From contig CM043950.1 in the NCBI GenBank assembly GCA_014529385.2, positions 74,223,935-74,287,934 on the forward strand: a DNA stretch of 64,000 nucleotides. The letters run 5' to 3'. This DNA comes from Adiantum capillus-veneris. Taxonomy: Eukaryota; Streptophyta; Polypodiopsida; Polypodiales; Pteridaceae. This document shows positions 1 through 11,521 of the stretch, in pieces. The notes beneath the pieces were generated by a model. It searched no databases. It saw only the letters and a list, made by a program, of their open reading frames with translations, and had not been told where the DNA came from. Positions within the stretch are counted from its first letter, which is position 1. Each line of letters starts with the position of its first letter. The translations under genes and the position numbers were made by a program.

Positions 1-194
1 CAAGGGAAAAACCCAAGCCCCTATACAATGTGAAATATGAACCAGCGGTGATGATGTGAAAGTGAATTGTGCATCTATGTACAAATATTCAAGTGACTTA
101 GATATCACAAGGTGCAAATGTGGAGTGTGCATAGTGCATGGTACCTAAAAGATTACAATGTCATATGTACAAAGCTATTACAATAGAAAAGAAG

Positions 195-1481
195 CTAATC
201 TAGAAAGAGTGAGGCCGAAGCAACTCCAAGCTCCGAGCGCAAGAGGATGAAACGTGACTCATTGAGGCCTTTGGTCAAAATGTCTGTAATCATCTGGTCA
301 CTTGGACAATGTTCAACCATAATGGTTCCCTTGCGTACTTCATACCTGACATAATGATAATGGACAGCAATGTGCTTTGACTTATTATGTTGAACATAGT
401 CTTTTGCAAGACTAATAGCACTTTGGTTGTCACACCGCAAGGGTCTGCTAGAAAGAGGAGAGTGACCAATATCAACCAGCATTTGTCGAAGCCAAATCAA
501 CTCACGAGCTGCAAGTGATGCCGCAACATATTCTGACTCAGTCGTAGAAACTGCAACACAACGTTGTTTCTTGCTGGTCCAAGAAACAAGACAACCGTTT
601 ATAAAGAAGCAATTTCCACTAGTAGATCGCATAGATAAATGTGAGCTTGCCCAGTCTGCATCTGTGTAACCCAAAAGAGAAAGAGATTGCATAGAATCCG
701 ATGTGAGTTGTCGTCGATAGACTAAACCAAAATCTGTAGTGCCTTTCAAGTATTTCAATACACGCTTTGCAGAAGACCAATGCTTAAGAGAAGGACATGC
801 AAGATGTTGTCCAAGATAGTTAGCAGCAAACAGAATATCAGGACGAGTGTTCATGCCAACAAACTGAAGACATCCAATCAAGTTAGCATAAGGTTGATTT
901 GTGACAAGTTGACCGCCATTGTCAGAAGTATTCTTCGTAGAGCTTGCAAGACAAGGTGTGTTGGCTGAATGTGCAGATTCCATACCAAATTTTTGAATAG
1001 TATCTGCAATAAACTTTGACTGTCGAAGGAATAAAATACCTTTTGTACGGTTGCGTTGGATTTGAATGCCAAGACAAGAGTGAATCTCCCCAAGATCCAC
1101 CATATCGAATGCAGAAGACAATAACTTTTTCACTTGCTGAAGAAATCCCAAATCATTGGAAACAAGGATGGTATCATCCACATAAAGAGCAAGAATCACA
1201 AAACTGCTACCTTGGCGTTTTATGTATAAGTTGGGGTCTGACGAGCAAGAGATGAATCCTTTAGAGGTGAGAAAAAGATCAAATTTTGTATACCAGGCTC
1301 GCGAAGCTTGTTTGAGACCATATAGTGCCTTATGGAGTTGAGCAACAAGGTCTTCTTTACCTAGAATAACAAACCCTTCTGGTTGTTCCATATAAATTTC
1401 CTCTTCCAAGTCACCATTAAGAAAAGCAGTTCGCACATCCATTTGATGAGCTTCTAAATCAAATTGAACAGCAAATGCCAA
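195..1481 (-). pseudogene. copia reverse transcriptase (C-terminal part) and RNase H
   Basis: About 428 codons. The start of the segment carries the copia RT sequence VRTAFLNGDLEEEIYMEQPEGF, then LYGLKQ, and the catalytic YVDD motif (residues about 99-102). RNase H follows, with DADWASS, the TESEY motif and HIAVHYHYVR near the end, finishing with ILTKGL. These are standard copia Pol signatures. The segment continues in frame with the upstream RT part after a stop at 1488-1490, so there is no true start here. It copies element RNA into DNA in virus-like particles; in this copy the polyprotein is broken. Confidence 0.9.
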
Positions 1482-1487
1482 TAAAAC

Positions 1488-2048
1488 TCAAACACTTGTA
1501 ATGCGAACAACTGGTGAAAAAGTCTCTTGGTAATCAACACCAGCTACTTGGGAGTAACCTTTTGCAACTAAACGTGCCTTGAACTTGTCAAAAGATCCAT
1601 CTGCTTTTACTTTTGTTTTATACACCCACTTACATTTAATAGTTGTACGACCAGGAGGTAATTCAGTTAGTATCCATGTACCTTTAGAGATAAGAGAATC
1701 GTACTCTGCTTCCATAGCCTCTTGCCATTGATCCTTTTGTGGTGAAGAGATAGCTTCATCATAAGTAACGGGATCTTCAGAAGTAGAAGAAGCATTATCA
1801 GCAATATCGTCATCATAAACATGACATGAGCCATGTTCAAAATCAATAGGCAGATCAACAAAAATATCAATATCATCATTGGCAACATTTGGAATGGATG
1901 GTTGTGAGGAGGAAAGTTGCTCTATAGGAAGAGTTTCATCTTCTGAAAGAAATGGAAAATCCTGAAGCAATGATTTAGTATCATCAGAATCATCCATGGA
2001 CCATGAGCCTCCCATAAGCTGTTCGTTAAAAGTAGCATCACGATTCAC
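1488..2048 (-). pseudogene. copia RT N-terminal part
   Basis: About 186 codons. It holds a Ser/Asp/Glu-rich linker and then the copia RT entry sequence: WQEAMEAEYDSL, KWVYKTKVKADG, KARLVAKGYSQ and DYQETFSPV. It is separated from the integrase segment by a frameshift near 2050 and from the rest of RT by an in-frame stop at 1488. It belongs to the same Pol as its neighbours. Confidence 0.85.
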
Positions 2049-2050
2049 AA

Positions 2051-3385
2051 TTACTTTCTAGGGTCATAGAATTTGTAGCCTTTGGAAGTGTCAGAATATC
2101 CAATAAAAATAACTTTAAGACCAGGAGCATCAAGCTTTGTTCGTGTTTCTTTGGGAACATGAATATAAGCAATACATCCAAAGGTTCGAAAATGAGATAC
2201 AGAAGGAATGTCACCTGTCCATGCTGTGATGGGTATCTTACCAGAGGGTGCAGTAGTAGAAAGATGATTCTGAATAAATGTTGCTGTCAAAGTAGCTTCA
2301 GCCCAGAAAACACGCGATAAGCCAGAATGAATCGGCATACATCTTACAACATTGAGAATAGTGCGATTCTTTCGTTCAGCAACACCATTCTGTTGAGGCG
2401 AATATGGAATAGTGTGTTCATGATGAATTCCACTATCAGCACAGTAACTCACAAACTCTCGAGAAACATATTCGCCTCCATTGTCACTACGAAGCTTCTT
2501 AAGACGACGACCAGTTTGAAGTTCCGCAGCCTTGTGGAATTGTTTGAAAACAGATAAGGCTTCAGATTTTTGTCTAAGTAGAAATACAGTCGTATACCTT
2601 GAGAAATCATTAATGAAAGTAATGAAGTAGCGATATTGTGATCTCGAAGAAGGTAGAGGTCCACATATATCAGTATGAACAAGATCCAATATGTCATGAG
2701 AATGAGTTGTATTTGAAAGAGGAAAGGGTTTACGATTGTGTTTCCCAAGAGCACAAAATTCACAAATTCCCATATGGGGATGGGCTTTAAGATCCATCCC
2801 ATGAACAAGATCACGACGTTGAAGATCAAGGAGTTTTGAGAAAGCAGCATGAACAAAACGGTGATGCCATACTTTGCAATCATGATCACCTGGAGCAGTG
2901 ACAATATTTGCTACAACATCGTTGAGAGAGAGTTCAAACAAATTACCGTTTCGAGGAGCAGTGGCTATAGTTTGTCCATCTTTCTCAATTCGGCATTTGG
3001 TATAATCAAATCCAACAAACAGACCAAGATCAACAAGTCTAGCAACTGAAAGAAGATTACGTTGAAGATCTGGTACATGTAATACTCCTCGCAAAATTCG
3101 AGTGGAAGAAGATATGGTACCAAGATATAAGTCTCCAATACCCTTTACTTGACAAGTAGTATCATCAGCAAGATAAACAACACGTTGAACTGGCAGTGGA
3201 TGATAGTTATGGAGCCACTTAGACTGATATGTCATATTTCCTGTAGCACCAGAATCGACAATAAAAAGTGATCCATCACGTACATGAAGTATTCTGTCTG
3301 GAGCAACTGAACATAGGACGCAGCTTGTTTCTGGTACAATGTTGTTTCGATGTTCAGTAGCATATGCTCTATTCCGATCTGTGTC
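2051..3385 (-). pseudogene. copia protease and integrase
   Basis: Reading from the stop after Gag (3389), the frame runs through a protease active-site motif DSGAT (about 3241-3270), then a GAG-pre-integrase segment (WHHRFVHAAF) and the integrase core. The three catalytic acidic residues are visible in HTDICGP, DNGGEY and GVAERKN. The integrase C-terminal region includes FRTFGCIAYIHVP. The core is complete in this fragment; the frame breaks at about 2050 before RT. Confidence 0.88.
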
Positions 3386-3388
3386 GAA

Positions 3389-4375
3389 TCAACACTTATA
3401 GCACATATGAGTGGGATGATCAGATCGTCCACAATATTCACAAGAAGAAGAAGAAGAGTCTCTAGATAAACGTGGTTGTTTTGTGGTAATATTGTGTTCT
3501 TTATCATATTGACGTGCCCAACAATCATCTTCAATATGGCCATTTCTGCTGCAGTAAGAACATTGCTTATTAGGAAATTTGAGACGAGAGAAAATATTAC
3601 CGCGACGGCCACCTCTGCGGTTTCCTCGTTGAAATGGACGCCTTCGAGCATAAAAAGTACATTCCATCTGTTGTGACTCAGTCTCCTCTTGTGAAATCAT
3701 AGCTGTATCGTGACCAACATTCCGACGTTCTTGACGTTGAGAGTATTCAATTAAAGACATGCAAGCTTGGTCGAAATCAAGACCATCTTTATTAGAGAGA
3801 ATAGTAACAATGTTATCATAAGAAGAGTCCCTCACCGTATCAAGGAGAAGTGTAATCAGTTGCTTTTGTGGAACAGGATCACCGGCAGCAGCAAGTTGAT
3901 TAATAATAGATTTGAAAGACTCAATATGTCCCGTCATGGCAGTACCAACTTCATATTGTAACTTGTTAAGCAACCCTCTCAAATAAAGTATTTCTGTAAC
4001 AGATTTCTTCTGAAAGTTTGCAATAAGGTACTTCCATACATCATGGGAAGTAGGCAGTTCATACATATCAAGCAAAAGGGAATCAGTAAGAGCAGAAAGA
4101 ATATACCGACGAGCTGCTTTATCACGTCGTTGCTAATCCGTATAGGCAACATTCCAATCTTCAAATATAGGTCCTTCAGTGATAAGCACGTTATCATTAT
4201 CGGTATCAACAGGCTGAGACGGACAAACACGATTTCCAAGAACAACATCGGAGAGTTCATCGCCTTCAAGAATTAACAACATCTTTGCTTTCCAGCCTGA
4301 AAATCCTTGACCTTGGAAAGGAGGAACAGAACGCTGGCCAGAAGGAAAGCCGTTGACGAGAATATTCATAGCCAT
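3389..4375 (-). pseudogene. copia Gag
   Basis: The likely start is ATG at 4375 (MAMNILVNGF). The frame contains UBN2/Gag-like sequence, with YDxW-like spacing around HDVWKYLIANF and LRGLLNKLQYEVGTAMTGHI. A CCHC zinc knuckle (CSYCSRNGHIEDDC) and a second Cys/His cluster (CEYCGRSDHPTHMC) precede the end. An in-frame TAG at 4133-4135 and a TGA at 3389-3391 interrupt it; the frame is otherwise continuous with Pol. It would form the nucleocapsid. Confidence 0.85.
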
Positions 4376-5130
4376 ATCTTCTTGCGAGAAGACGTATAAG
4401 ATAAGATCGCAGAATCTGCACACCATATATGGTGAAGGCCGCAATTGAGAATGAGAGAGATATGAGTACTGCGTTCTGTCAATGATAAACGTAAGAAGGA
4501 TGCTCAAGGAACGTCCAAAGATGTGAGAGACGTCACACAAAAAAGACAGGGTAAAGGAGACGTTAATAATAAACGAGTCCTCAAAATAGAGTGGCGTGAG
4601 ACGCAAGATTGACGGCCACAATACGGATAGCAAAAAGCTAAATCTTCTCGAAAAAGTTAACGCCAAAATAAGAAAAACGATCGCGGACACTTCACGAAGA
4701 AGTAGGACGAAGAAAGCTGCGTCAAGCTCTATTGCAGTAAAAATAGCATAACTTTCTGCTGCGAACTCCGATTGACGCAAACCTAGAACTCAAATCGAAG
4801 AGCTCGAGGAGACGAACAAGTTTTGGATGTAAAGTGCCATTGCGCTACGCTCTATTGCGCTTTTCCCGTTTCTCCAAATTTTGAGCAGAACAGCAAGAAA
4901 AATTGAGATGAAGTTCAGGGTGTCATTAACAAGAAAACGTAATCAACGATTAGATTGATTATAAATAAACGCCACATAAAACACTAATCATATTCTTCTT
5001 AACACAAAACAACCACAGTTAACAAGAATCAACGTTCAAAAATAAAATTTGTAACAATTTTGAATCTTACATGCGAATCGCATACACATACTGTTGTCAC
5101 CATGAATTGAATCGGCGCATGATTGTTACC
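4376..5130 (-). other. copia 5' leader, no gene
   Basis: This is the untranslated leader between the primer-binding site and Gag of the copia element. I see no conserved coding sequence in it. Confidence 0.5.
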
Positions 5131-5142
5131 GCTCTGATACCA
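5131..5142 (-). other. primer-binding site (tRNA-iMet type)
   Basis: On the minus strand this reads TGGTATCAGAGC, the standard plant initiator-Met tRNA complement, directly after the LTR end. Confidence 0.9.
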
Positions 5143-5285
5143 TGTTGAGATGTAGAGAGAAAGAGAGAGAGACGAGACAAGAGACACACCATATACGCTC
5201 CCAAAGACTGATTCATATTGAGGACAAGATACAAATATATAGGTGAGACCAAGTTCAGTAGAGTGAGCCATATATAGCTCCAACA
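5143..5285 (-). repeat. copia 5' LTR, 143 bp
   Basis: It starts TGTTGGAGC and ends CTCAACA on the minus strand, with the primer site directly after. The size and the ends (TGTTG...CAACA, pyrimidine-rich CTCTCT tail) resemble the 142-bp LTRs of the coding-free elements at 14070 and 35870. Confidence 0.85.
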
Positions 5286-5289
5286 ATAC

Positions 5290-5783
5290 CCACCCCTCAA
5301 GTCGAAAAACAGAGGAGGGCTCCGCGGAAACAAAGGAAGATTGCACTGGCCAAGCAGTTCTGGACGTTATTTTTGCTGCTAGGGCAACACCCCTCTCTAT
5401 TAACAACTCTCACAAAGTGATAGCAAGCTTGTCATATTTGGGGCTCTCTGATTTGAAACACATCATGAGTGCAAATGACCATCTCAAAAATCGATTGCAG
5501 GATGCTAAACAGCAGCTCAAGAATGTGGGTCAGGAGCTTGAAGGTGCAAGGGTTCTGAAAGCAAGCCAGATATGGTCAGCCCTGTAGTACTTGCTATGAG
5601 ACATCAAATTCATGATGCTGAGAATGAATTGCGGTGTTTAGGCCTCGCTGACAGTGTGGATGCAAGGAGAGAAATAGAGCTCAAAGTAAAGATCGCTCGA
5701 CACGGAAGGAGACACTGGATGGTTTGGGGTTTCCTCACAGTGAGGACACCCCCACTGCTGTTGATATTGACATAACTTATCTT
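5290..5783 (+). pseudogene. host gene exon remnant, helical protein
   Basis: An open frame runs from the copia LTR edge, with VLDVIFAARATPL, SYLGLSDLKHIMSANDHL and QDAKQQLKNVGQELEGARV, which looks alpha-helical. A frame change near 5585 continues it as LAMRHQIHDAENELRCLGLADS and then, after a further shift, as DGLGFPHSEDTPTAVDI up to a possible splice donor GTACGT at 5784. I do not recognise the family. It may be an early exon of the plus-strand gene that continues at 17267, 19315 and 29050. The copia insertion truncates it on the left. Confidence 0.4.
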
Positions 5784-5883
5784 CATGTACGTGCCGATGG
5801 GTTTTGTGATTGAACCTTATGTTTTGAATATGTGCACAACTATCTTATGTACTTACCATGCCTCTGTTTTGATTGGTTTGTAG

Positions 5884-6033
5884 ATTAATGTGGAGGTGCA
5901 AGAAGGGAGAGTGCACGCGTGCGATAGTCAATTGCAGCTGCTCATGTAGAGAAGTAGGATGATACAAGTCTCCTAATCCCCACTGGCCTATGCAAGATAG
6001 CTATGGACACCTTTACAGAGTGTATGTGAGGGC
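5884..6033 (+). pseudogene. possible Cys-rich exon remnant
   Basis: After a possible acceptor (TTTGTAG, ending 5883), one frame reads MWRCKKGECTRAIVNCSCSC, a CxC-like cysteine cluster, followed by a stop about six codons later. The gypsy LTR begins at about 6039 and cuts it off. The family is uncertain; tesmin/TSO1-like or similar Cys-rich modules are possible. Confidence 0.25.
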
Positions 6034-6038
6034 TACGT

Positions 6039-7786
6039 TGGTGCAGCCAAAGTTATTCCGCGCTATAAAGTGTGCTATGCAATGCAAAGTGTACTAACAG
6101 GTGCATGTCAAAGGGCTAAAGCATGTATGAAGACCCTGGGCAGGAGAGTGGCAGTGGAAATGTATTCTTAAAGTGGTTTTTTAGGCCAGGGGGGCCTCCA
6201 AAGTGAGATAATGATGACGGTAGGTCGCGGTGTTCGAGATGTGGGAAGTGTGCCCCAAAATGTGGTATTCAAGATGCTCTAGAAGCTCTTCTAGATAGCT
6301 CGCCAAACAGAGTCCCGGTGTGAAAGTGATGATTGTTCGAAGATTGAGTGCTTTGCAGATCCCCGATGGGCCGGGCAGGTACAGACAAGTGGCGAAAAAT
6401 GGGATCAGTGGATACACATGTAAAGCTCGAGCTTTCGATCATGCCAGTTTTTTCGGTTCGCCATTCGAAGCTCAAACGGGCAAGTTATGGCCTGTGGAAT
6501 ATTTGCCGGGGGTCGGGTACGTGCTCACTGGGCCACGCCGATAGGCATGCTGACAAAGATATTTTTGAGCTCGCTCGGGTCCTAGAAAATTGCATGTAAC
6601 GTGGGGGCTCAGTCAAAACTTGCGGCTCGCCGATCGAAGTCATGGTCACAGCGATGAGTCCACTTCAAGTTGACAAACCATCGCGGTAGGGGGGTTAAAC
6701 TAGGTTTTTTTTTCCGAGTTGTCCGAGGCTAGCGTGACATTGAGGGGTGGACAAGAGCTGAAATTTTGAATCAATATGGTGAAGTTCCCATACCGCATGA
6801 CAAGAAAAAACTTTATCTGGCAAATCCGTGCGTATAGAAGCACCGGCACCATGGGAAATAGGTGAAAAAAAAAAACATTGGCTATAAGTGGAAAGGGAAA
6901 AGGTGACATTAGAAAAAAAAAAAAAAGATAGCTGGAGTTTGGGGAAAACAAAAGGGAAAGGCTCAAAAGGTAAGGGAGAGAAAGAAGAGGTTTTCGGGAA
7001 AAAAGAAAGGCTGCCCCAAAAAAAGAATTTTTTTTCTTTCTTTGCCTTGAAAAAACTAAGAGGAGAAAAAAGAGAGAGAAAGAGCAGCCGTTTTCGAAAA
7101 AGAGGAAAAAGCTTTTCTTTGGGCTTCGGGAGAAGGGAGAGGAAAAAGAGAAGAGTTTTCTCGTGCTTGTCGGTCGAAGCGGGAATGCATGGTCTACAAA
7201 GTGGCTCGAAAGAGCGAGGGATTTTCAAGAGAAGAAGCCAGCGAGGGCGGCCAAGAGAAGCGACTTTTGTTGTAGTAAAGGCAACGGTGATGTTCCCACC
7301 GAAGTATGTGTCGAGGGAGTCGAGTGGTGAGGGTGTGCCCCTCTGTATGAAGCGGCGATGGCCATGGAGTAGCCTTGAGGATGGTTCATGGAATTTGTAC
7401 ATGGTTTCTGGTTTGAAGGAGAAGTTGTGATTGTCAATTTTGGCGTCGTCTCGCCCCCCTTCCCCCCTTTCTGCTTTGCTCGTCCCCAGGGTGTGTGGTG
7501 CCGGTGTGTGTGAGTGTGTTCGTTTCCCCGGGCCCCTCGTGTGTGCGAGAGAGAAAGAGAGAGAGGTGTTGAGTTGTGGAAGTGCAAAAAGTGGGCAAGA
7601 TCGGTGTGATCGTTGTCTAGAGACTATGCAGGTCGTGTGTGAATTGGGCGAAGTGTAGGCGAGGCCCTGTTATTGATAATTGTTCTTTTGAAGGTGCTTT
7701 TTGAGAGGACAGGGGTGTTGTAAATACCCTGAGCTATATAGGAGCAGTTGCGTGTGTGTCGGGTGGTTTCCCATTCCCCCTCTCCA
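6039..7786 (+). repeat. Tat-like gypsy 5' LTR
   Basis: It is homologous to 13127-14069 plus 16297-17266. It contains a purine-rich A/G stretch (about 6860-7130) and a GT-rich stretch near 7495. The apparent open frames here on both strands come from low-complexity sequence and are not genes. Confidence 0.8.
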
Positions 7787-7864
7787 TCTTCTGGTGCCCC
7801 CATGAAGGAGCACACTGATTGCTCAGAGTTAAGTGAAGAGAAGCAGTTTTTCGTGTTGGTCAAC

Positions 7865-8686
7865 ATGGCGTCTCGAAGCTATGGGCCGATTTTTACAGGT
7901 GAAGAAAATCCTGATGAGTGGGTTGCAGACTTTGAGTTGTATATGATGTTGTTGCGTATGCCGAACGAGGACAGCAAGATGCATACATTTGCTTTGGTGA
8001 TGCGGGGGAAGGCAAAGGTATGGTACGAAGCTTTGGAAGGTCTGTTGAGCCATGCTTGGCCGGCTCTGCGGGCGCGTTTCCTACATGATTTCTGCAAAGA
8101 GGCATCCCCAGCGGAGATGGATGCCAAATTGAAGGTACTCAAACATGATGTAAGTGAAGAGTTCAGTTTGTTTTTGGATCGTTTTGAAGTGTGCTGGGCA
8201 GAGTTAGCGAGTGCCATGAAATTGGCCAATGGCGACGACTACTTCAAGCTCGATAAATTGATGGCATGCATGTATCCTAAAGTGAGGGAGAAGGTGGATT
8301 TTGAGAGCCCAGAAAACTATAATGGTTCAGTGGCCATCGCAAAGGCAAAAAGCAAGAAAATAAAAAAGAAGATTGAACAGGGCGTGTCAGGTTATGAAGC
8401 GGTGGTCCAACCTCAGGGTCCAAGGGATGCTGTTCATTATGAGAACCCTACAAATCAAGGTGTAGCCGTTGTGCCACAAAATTGGGTGCGAGCCGTGCAA
8501 TATTTTTTTGAGAAAATGCAGGAATTGCGGCTAAGCGTGATGGATAGACATCAACCAAGAGGAGCAAGGGGCAGGGCAAGGCCACTGCCTAGCCAGTGTT
8601 ACAATTGTTGTGAAGAAGGACACTATGCGCCAAGAGAAAGAGGTGGTATTTATCCATTGTTTGGCAGAGGTAGAGGCCAATCATAG
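7865..8686 (+). pseudogene. gypsy Gag
   Basis: Starting at MASRSYGPIF, the frame has a retrotransposon Gag domain (PDEWVADFELYM, FALVMRGKAKVWYEAL, LRARFLHDF, FSLFLDRFEVCW) and a degenerate zinc knuckle near 8600 (CYNCCEEGHYAPRER), where the last Cys is Arg. The upstream in-frame ATG at 7748 lies in the LTR, so 7865 is the better start. The frame ends at a stop at 8684, before the rest of Gag-Pol. Confidence 0.8.
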
Positions 8687-8722
8687 CTCAATGGCCCAAA
8701 GGAGCAGGTAGTTGAGAATCAA

Positions 8723-9517
8723 TTGCAGCCAGCTCCTCAGGATGGTGGTGAAGTCCCTAGGGTGAATATCATCCGAGTGGATAAGCAGGATGTTGAAGTT
8801 TTGGCCAACAAAAGAGCAAGGATGGAAAGAGAGACAGAAACCAAGCGCGAGACGAAGACCCGTAAAGGTAAAGAGAAAGTTTACGAAGGCAAGGAGCAGC
8901 CGAAAACTAGCAAGAAGAGGAGACGTCGCAAAATCAAGCAAGCAGACTTTCAGCTAGGGCGCGACTACCCAAAATATGAGTTGGTAAGCGATGTTCCAAA
9001 TCAAAAGGCTAACATTACCTTTGGTCAGTTGTTGGCTTTAAATCCCAATCTACGAAGACAGTGGTCTACAAGTGTCAGCACGAGGCTTCCAAAGGCTAAG
9101 GTAAATGTGCATGCAATACAAAACATGGCATTGTGAGTGGGTAGCCCGACGAATGTCCTTCCTCTAGTGGATGTGGTCATTGAAAAGAGGATGCAGGTTC
9201 AGGCCTATATAGATAGTGGAGCACAAGTTTGCATCATGACGGAGGCTGCTATGAAGGAAACAGGGGTCAAAGCAGTAGCTAAATCAAATGTACGCACGAG
9301 AATGGCTAACCATACCAAAGAGAGGTGTTTGGGTGTGGCTCCAGATGTAAGAGTGAAATTGATGGGCATTGAGTGCCTACTCGATTTCTTTGTGATGAAA
9401 GCGGGTGATAATGCTTATCCAATCATCTTGGGTAGGCCATGGCTACTTGCAATACGGGCTAAGCAGGATTGGGGGAGCAGGGTGTTCACCTTGCTTGACA
9501 ATGAGAGAGGGATATAG
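8723..9517 (+). pseudogene. gypsy Gag-Pol linker and protease
   Basis: A basic Lys/Arg-rich linker (8723-9136) is followed after a stop by a protease-like segment (9137-9517) with the active-site motif YIDSGAQ and, farther on, YPIILGRPWL, the usual downstream ILG motif of retropepsins. The fragment ends at a stop at 9515. Confidence 0.75.
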
Positions 9518-9560
9518 GTGGTGCTTGATTTGAAGACCAAAGAGAGACGTTTTCAACCTG

Positions 9561-9872
9561 TTGGCAGAAAAAGACAAAGATGATACGACAAGCTATGAGT
9601 ATGAGACCAAGATAGGCTATGATGAGGGCTACACAGATACTGAGGAAGAGGAAAGTGAGGATGATATGCTAAAGATAGATTCCGACTTGTTTGGGGTTAT
9701 TGTTGAAGGCTCCCATGTAAAAGGTGAGGTGCAACCACAGGTTAGTGGCATAGGTGTGGAGAAGGTAACTGCTATGCTAATCAAAGATTTGACCAAGAAA
9801 GAGAGAGAAGGCTATGTTGAGCTGTGTGCCTCTTTTTTGAATTTATTTGCGACGAAGTACAAGGATCTATGA
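9561..9872 (+). pseudogene. gypsy acidic protease-RT linker
   Basis: An acidic segment (DTEEEESEDDM) is followed by a pre-RT part (KKEREGYVELCASFLNLFATKY) that resembles the region just upstream of gypsy RT. It is interrupted by a stop before the RT core. Confidence 0.6.
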
Positions 9873-9983
9873 GGAGCAAAGGGTGCAGAGCACAAGATAG
9901 TTCTTAAAGAAGGATGCAAACCAAAGGTGCAAAAGCTAAGGAGGTTAGGGGAGATTCAGAAGGAGGATCTTTAGATTAACCAG

Positions 9984-10820
9984 TTGTTAGATGCAAGTAT
10001 CATATACCACGTGAAGGAGTCGGAGTGGGTTTCTCCAGTGGTTATCACCCCTAAGAAGAATGGAAAATTGCGGGTGTGCGTCGAGTACAAGCCATTGAAT
10101 ATGGCGACCAAGAGAAACCACTACCCACTATCGTTCCAAGATGAAATCTTAAATCAGGTGGCCGGTCATGAGAGGTACTCTATTATGGATGGATTTTCAG
10201 GGTACTTTCAAATAGGGATTACTCTTGAAGACTAGCTGAAGATGACATTTATATCTCCATGGGGGTGCTTTGCCTATCGGCAGGATGCCGTTTGGTTTAG
10301 TGAATGCCTACGCCACCTTCCAAGACTGGATGAATAGGGTGTTTGGTCCCTACCTGGGCAGATTCATTAGAGTTTCATGGATGACATTGGATGTTATAGC
10401 TCAAGGGCGGATCTTTTGTCAAAGCTGCAACTATGTTTTCAAAGGCTTGACAGAGAAGGAGGTCAATTAAACCCTAAGAAGTGCAAGATAGCACAACCTC
10501 GAGCGTAGTTGCTAAGTCATGTGGTGTCACAAAATGGAATTGAGGTAGATCCGGAAAAGGTCAAGGCGCTAGTCTTGATGGAGGCTCCCGCTAGTGCGCA
10601 AGGCTTGGCCTCCTTTGTACATAAACTAAAGTACTTGTCGCCTTTTTTTTGGATGTTGTCACAGTATGCGTATCCTCTCCAAAAGAGGGCTCAACAGGTG
10701 CATGGCTTTGAATGGGTTGAATATGCTCACTAAGCTTTTGACAGGGTGAAAGAAATTTTGTGTCAGCTGCCAACTGTGTGCCCTCTAAGCCAAGAGGATG
10801 ATTTCTATGTGTCAATGACG
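9984..10820 (+). pseudogene. gypsy reverse transcriptase remnant
   Basis: RT blocks are visible in pieces: [49 protein letters not shown] and SHVVSQNGIEVDPEKV. The YxDD region (about 10370-10400) is damaged: the sequence after [10 protein letters not shown] carries no YVDD. Several stops and frameshifts (10235, 10470, 10733) break it. Confidence 0.75.
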
Positions 10821-10900
10821 GTAGGTACCGTGGCTATTGGGGCGGTGTTACTTTAGAAGGTAGGAAGGAGCTATAAGCCTATCTACTTTGAAATCACGGT

Positions 10901-11485
10901 GTGATAAGTCCTAGAGAGGTGACTTACACTGAAGCGGAGCAGTGGATTATGGCATCGGTTTTTACTTGTAGAAAGTTCAAAGTGCGTAAGTTTTATGTGT
11001 TGACGGCTAACAATCTATTTTCGGAAATAGTGATACACTTGAAGCCAGGGAAGCGGATCATGAAGTGGTTGATAGAGTTGCACGAATTCAAGTTCGAGTT
11101 CAAGATTGACCATACAAGTTGGTCACATTTGGCAGATATTCTGGTCAGCAAGGCCGTAGATTTGCCAACTTATCTAAGAGTGGTGCGAGATGAAGCCAAA
11201 GAGGAGCCCGATCTGATGGGAGCTTTTACCATGTGGTTTGATGGTGCATATAGGAGGGTGATAAAGAAAGCTGGGGGAGGTGTGGTGATACACGATCCAC
11301 ACAGCAAGGTAATCTTCTCAAAAGCCTATGATTTGGAGGATGTTCATACCAACAATGAAGAAAAATATCTCGCTCTCCATCTAGGTTTGAAACAATGCGT
11401 CGAGTTTCGCATTTCCAGGTTGGTGGTCAAATGTGATGCGTTATTGGTCATCAAGCAGCTATTAGGCCAATGGCAAGTAAAATGA
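10901..11485 (+). pseudogene. gypsy RNase H and additional archaeal-type RNase H
   Basis: The first part (YTEAEQWIMASVFTCRKF, IMKWLIELHEFKFEF, HLADILVSKA) is the end of the usual gypsy RNase H and connection. After a linker comes a second RNase H: FTMWFDGAYRRVIKKAGGG, VHTNNEEKYLALHLGL and LVVKCDALLVIKQL, with the acidic residues of the fold (D, E, D). Two RNase H domains in this order are known from the plant Tat group. Confidence 0.75.
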
Positions 11486-11521
11486 GATTCCTTAAAACAT
11501 TGGTTCTTTGCCATCAAAAAG

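Larger units (their letters stand above)
1..5285 (-). mobile_element. Ty1/copia LTR retrotransposon, decayed, cut by the window edge
   Basis: On the minus strand the order is LTR (5143-5285), tRNA-iMet-type primer site (5131-5142), Gag, protease, integrase, reverse transcriptase and RNase H, which is the copia order. Gag and Pol share one frame. I see in-frame stops at 4133, 3389 and 1488 and a frameshift near 2050, so the copy is dead. The 3' LTR is not in the window. Bases 1-30 match, on the minus strand, the segment (GGGTTTTTCCCTTG, 16084-16097) that lies about 55 bp before the 3' LTR of the coding-free element at 14070-16291, so the missing LTR should start about 50 bp left of base 1. The right-hand target-site copy would be ATACC at 5286-5290. 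Confidence 0.9.

Noticed and set aside
6695-7430. Overlapping long frames on both strands (180-235 residues)
   Set aside because: They lie in the purine-rich part of a gypsy LTR and are not conserved in the other LTR (16480-17344 differs in length and frame).
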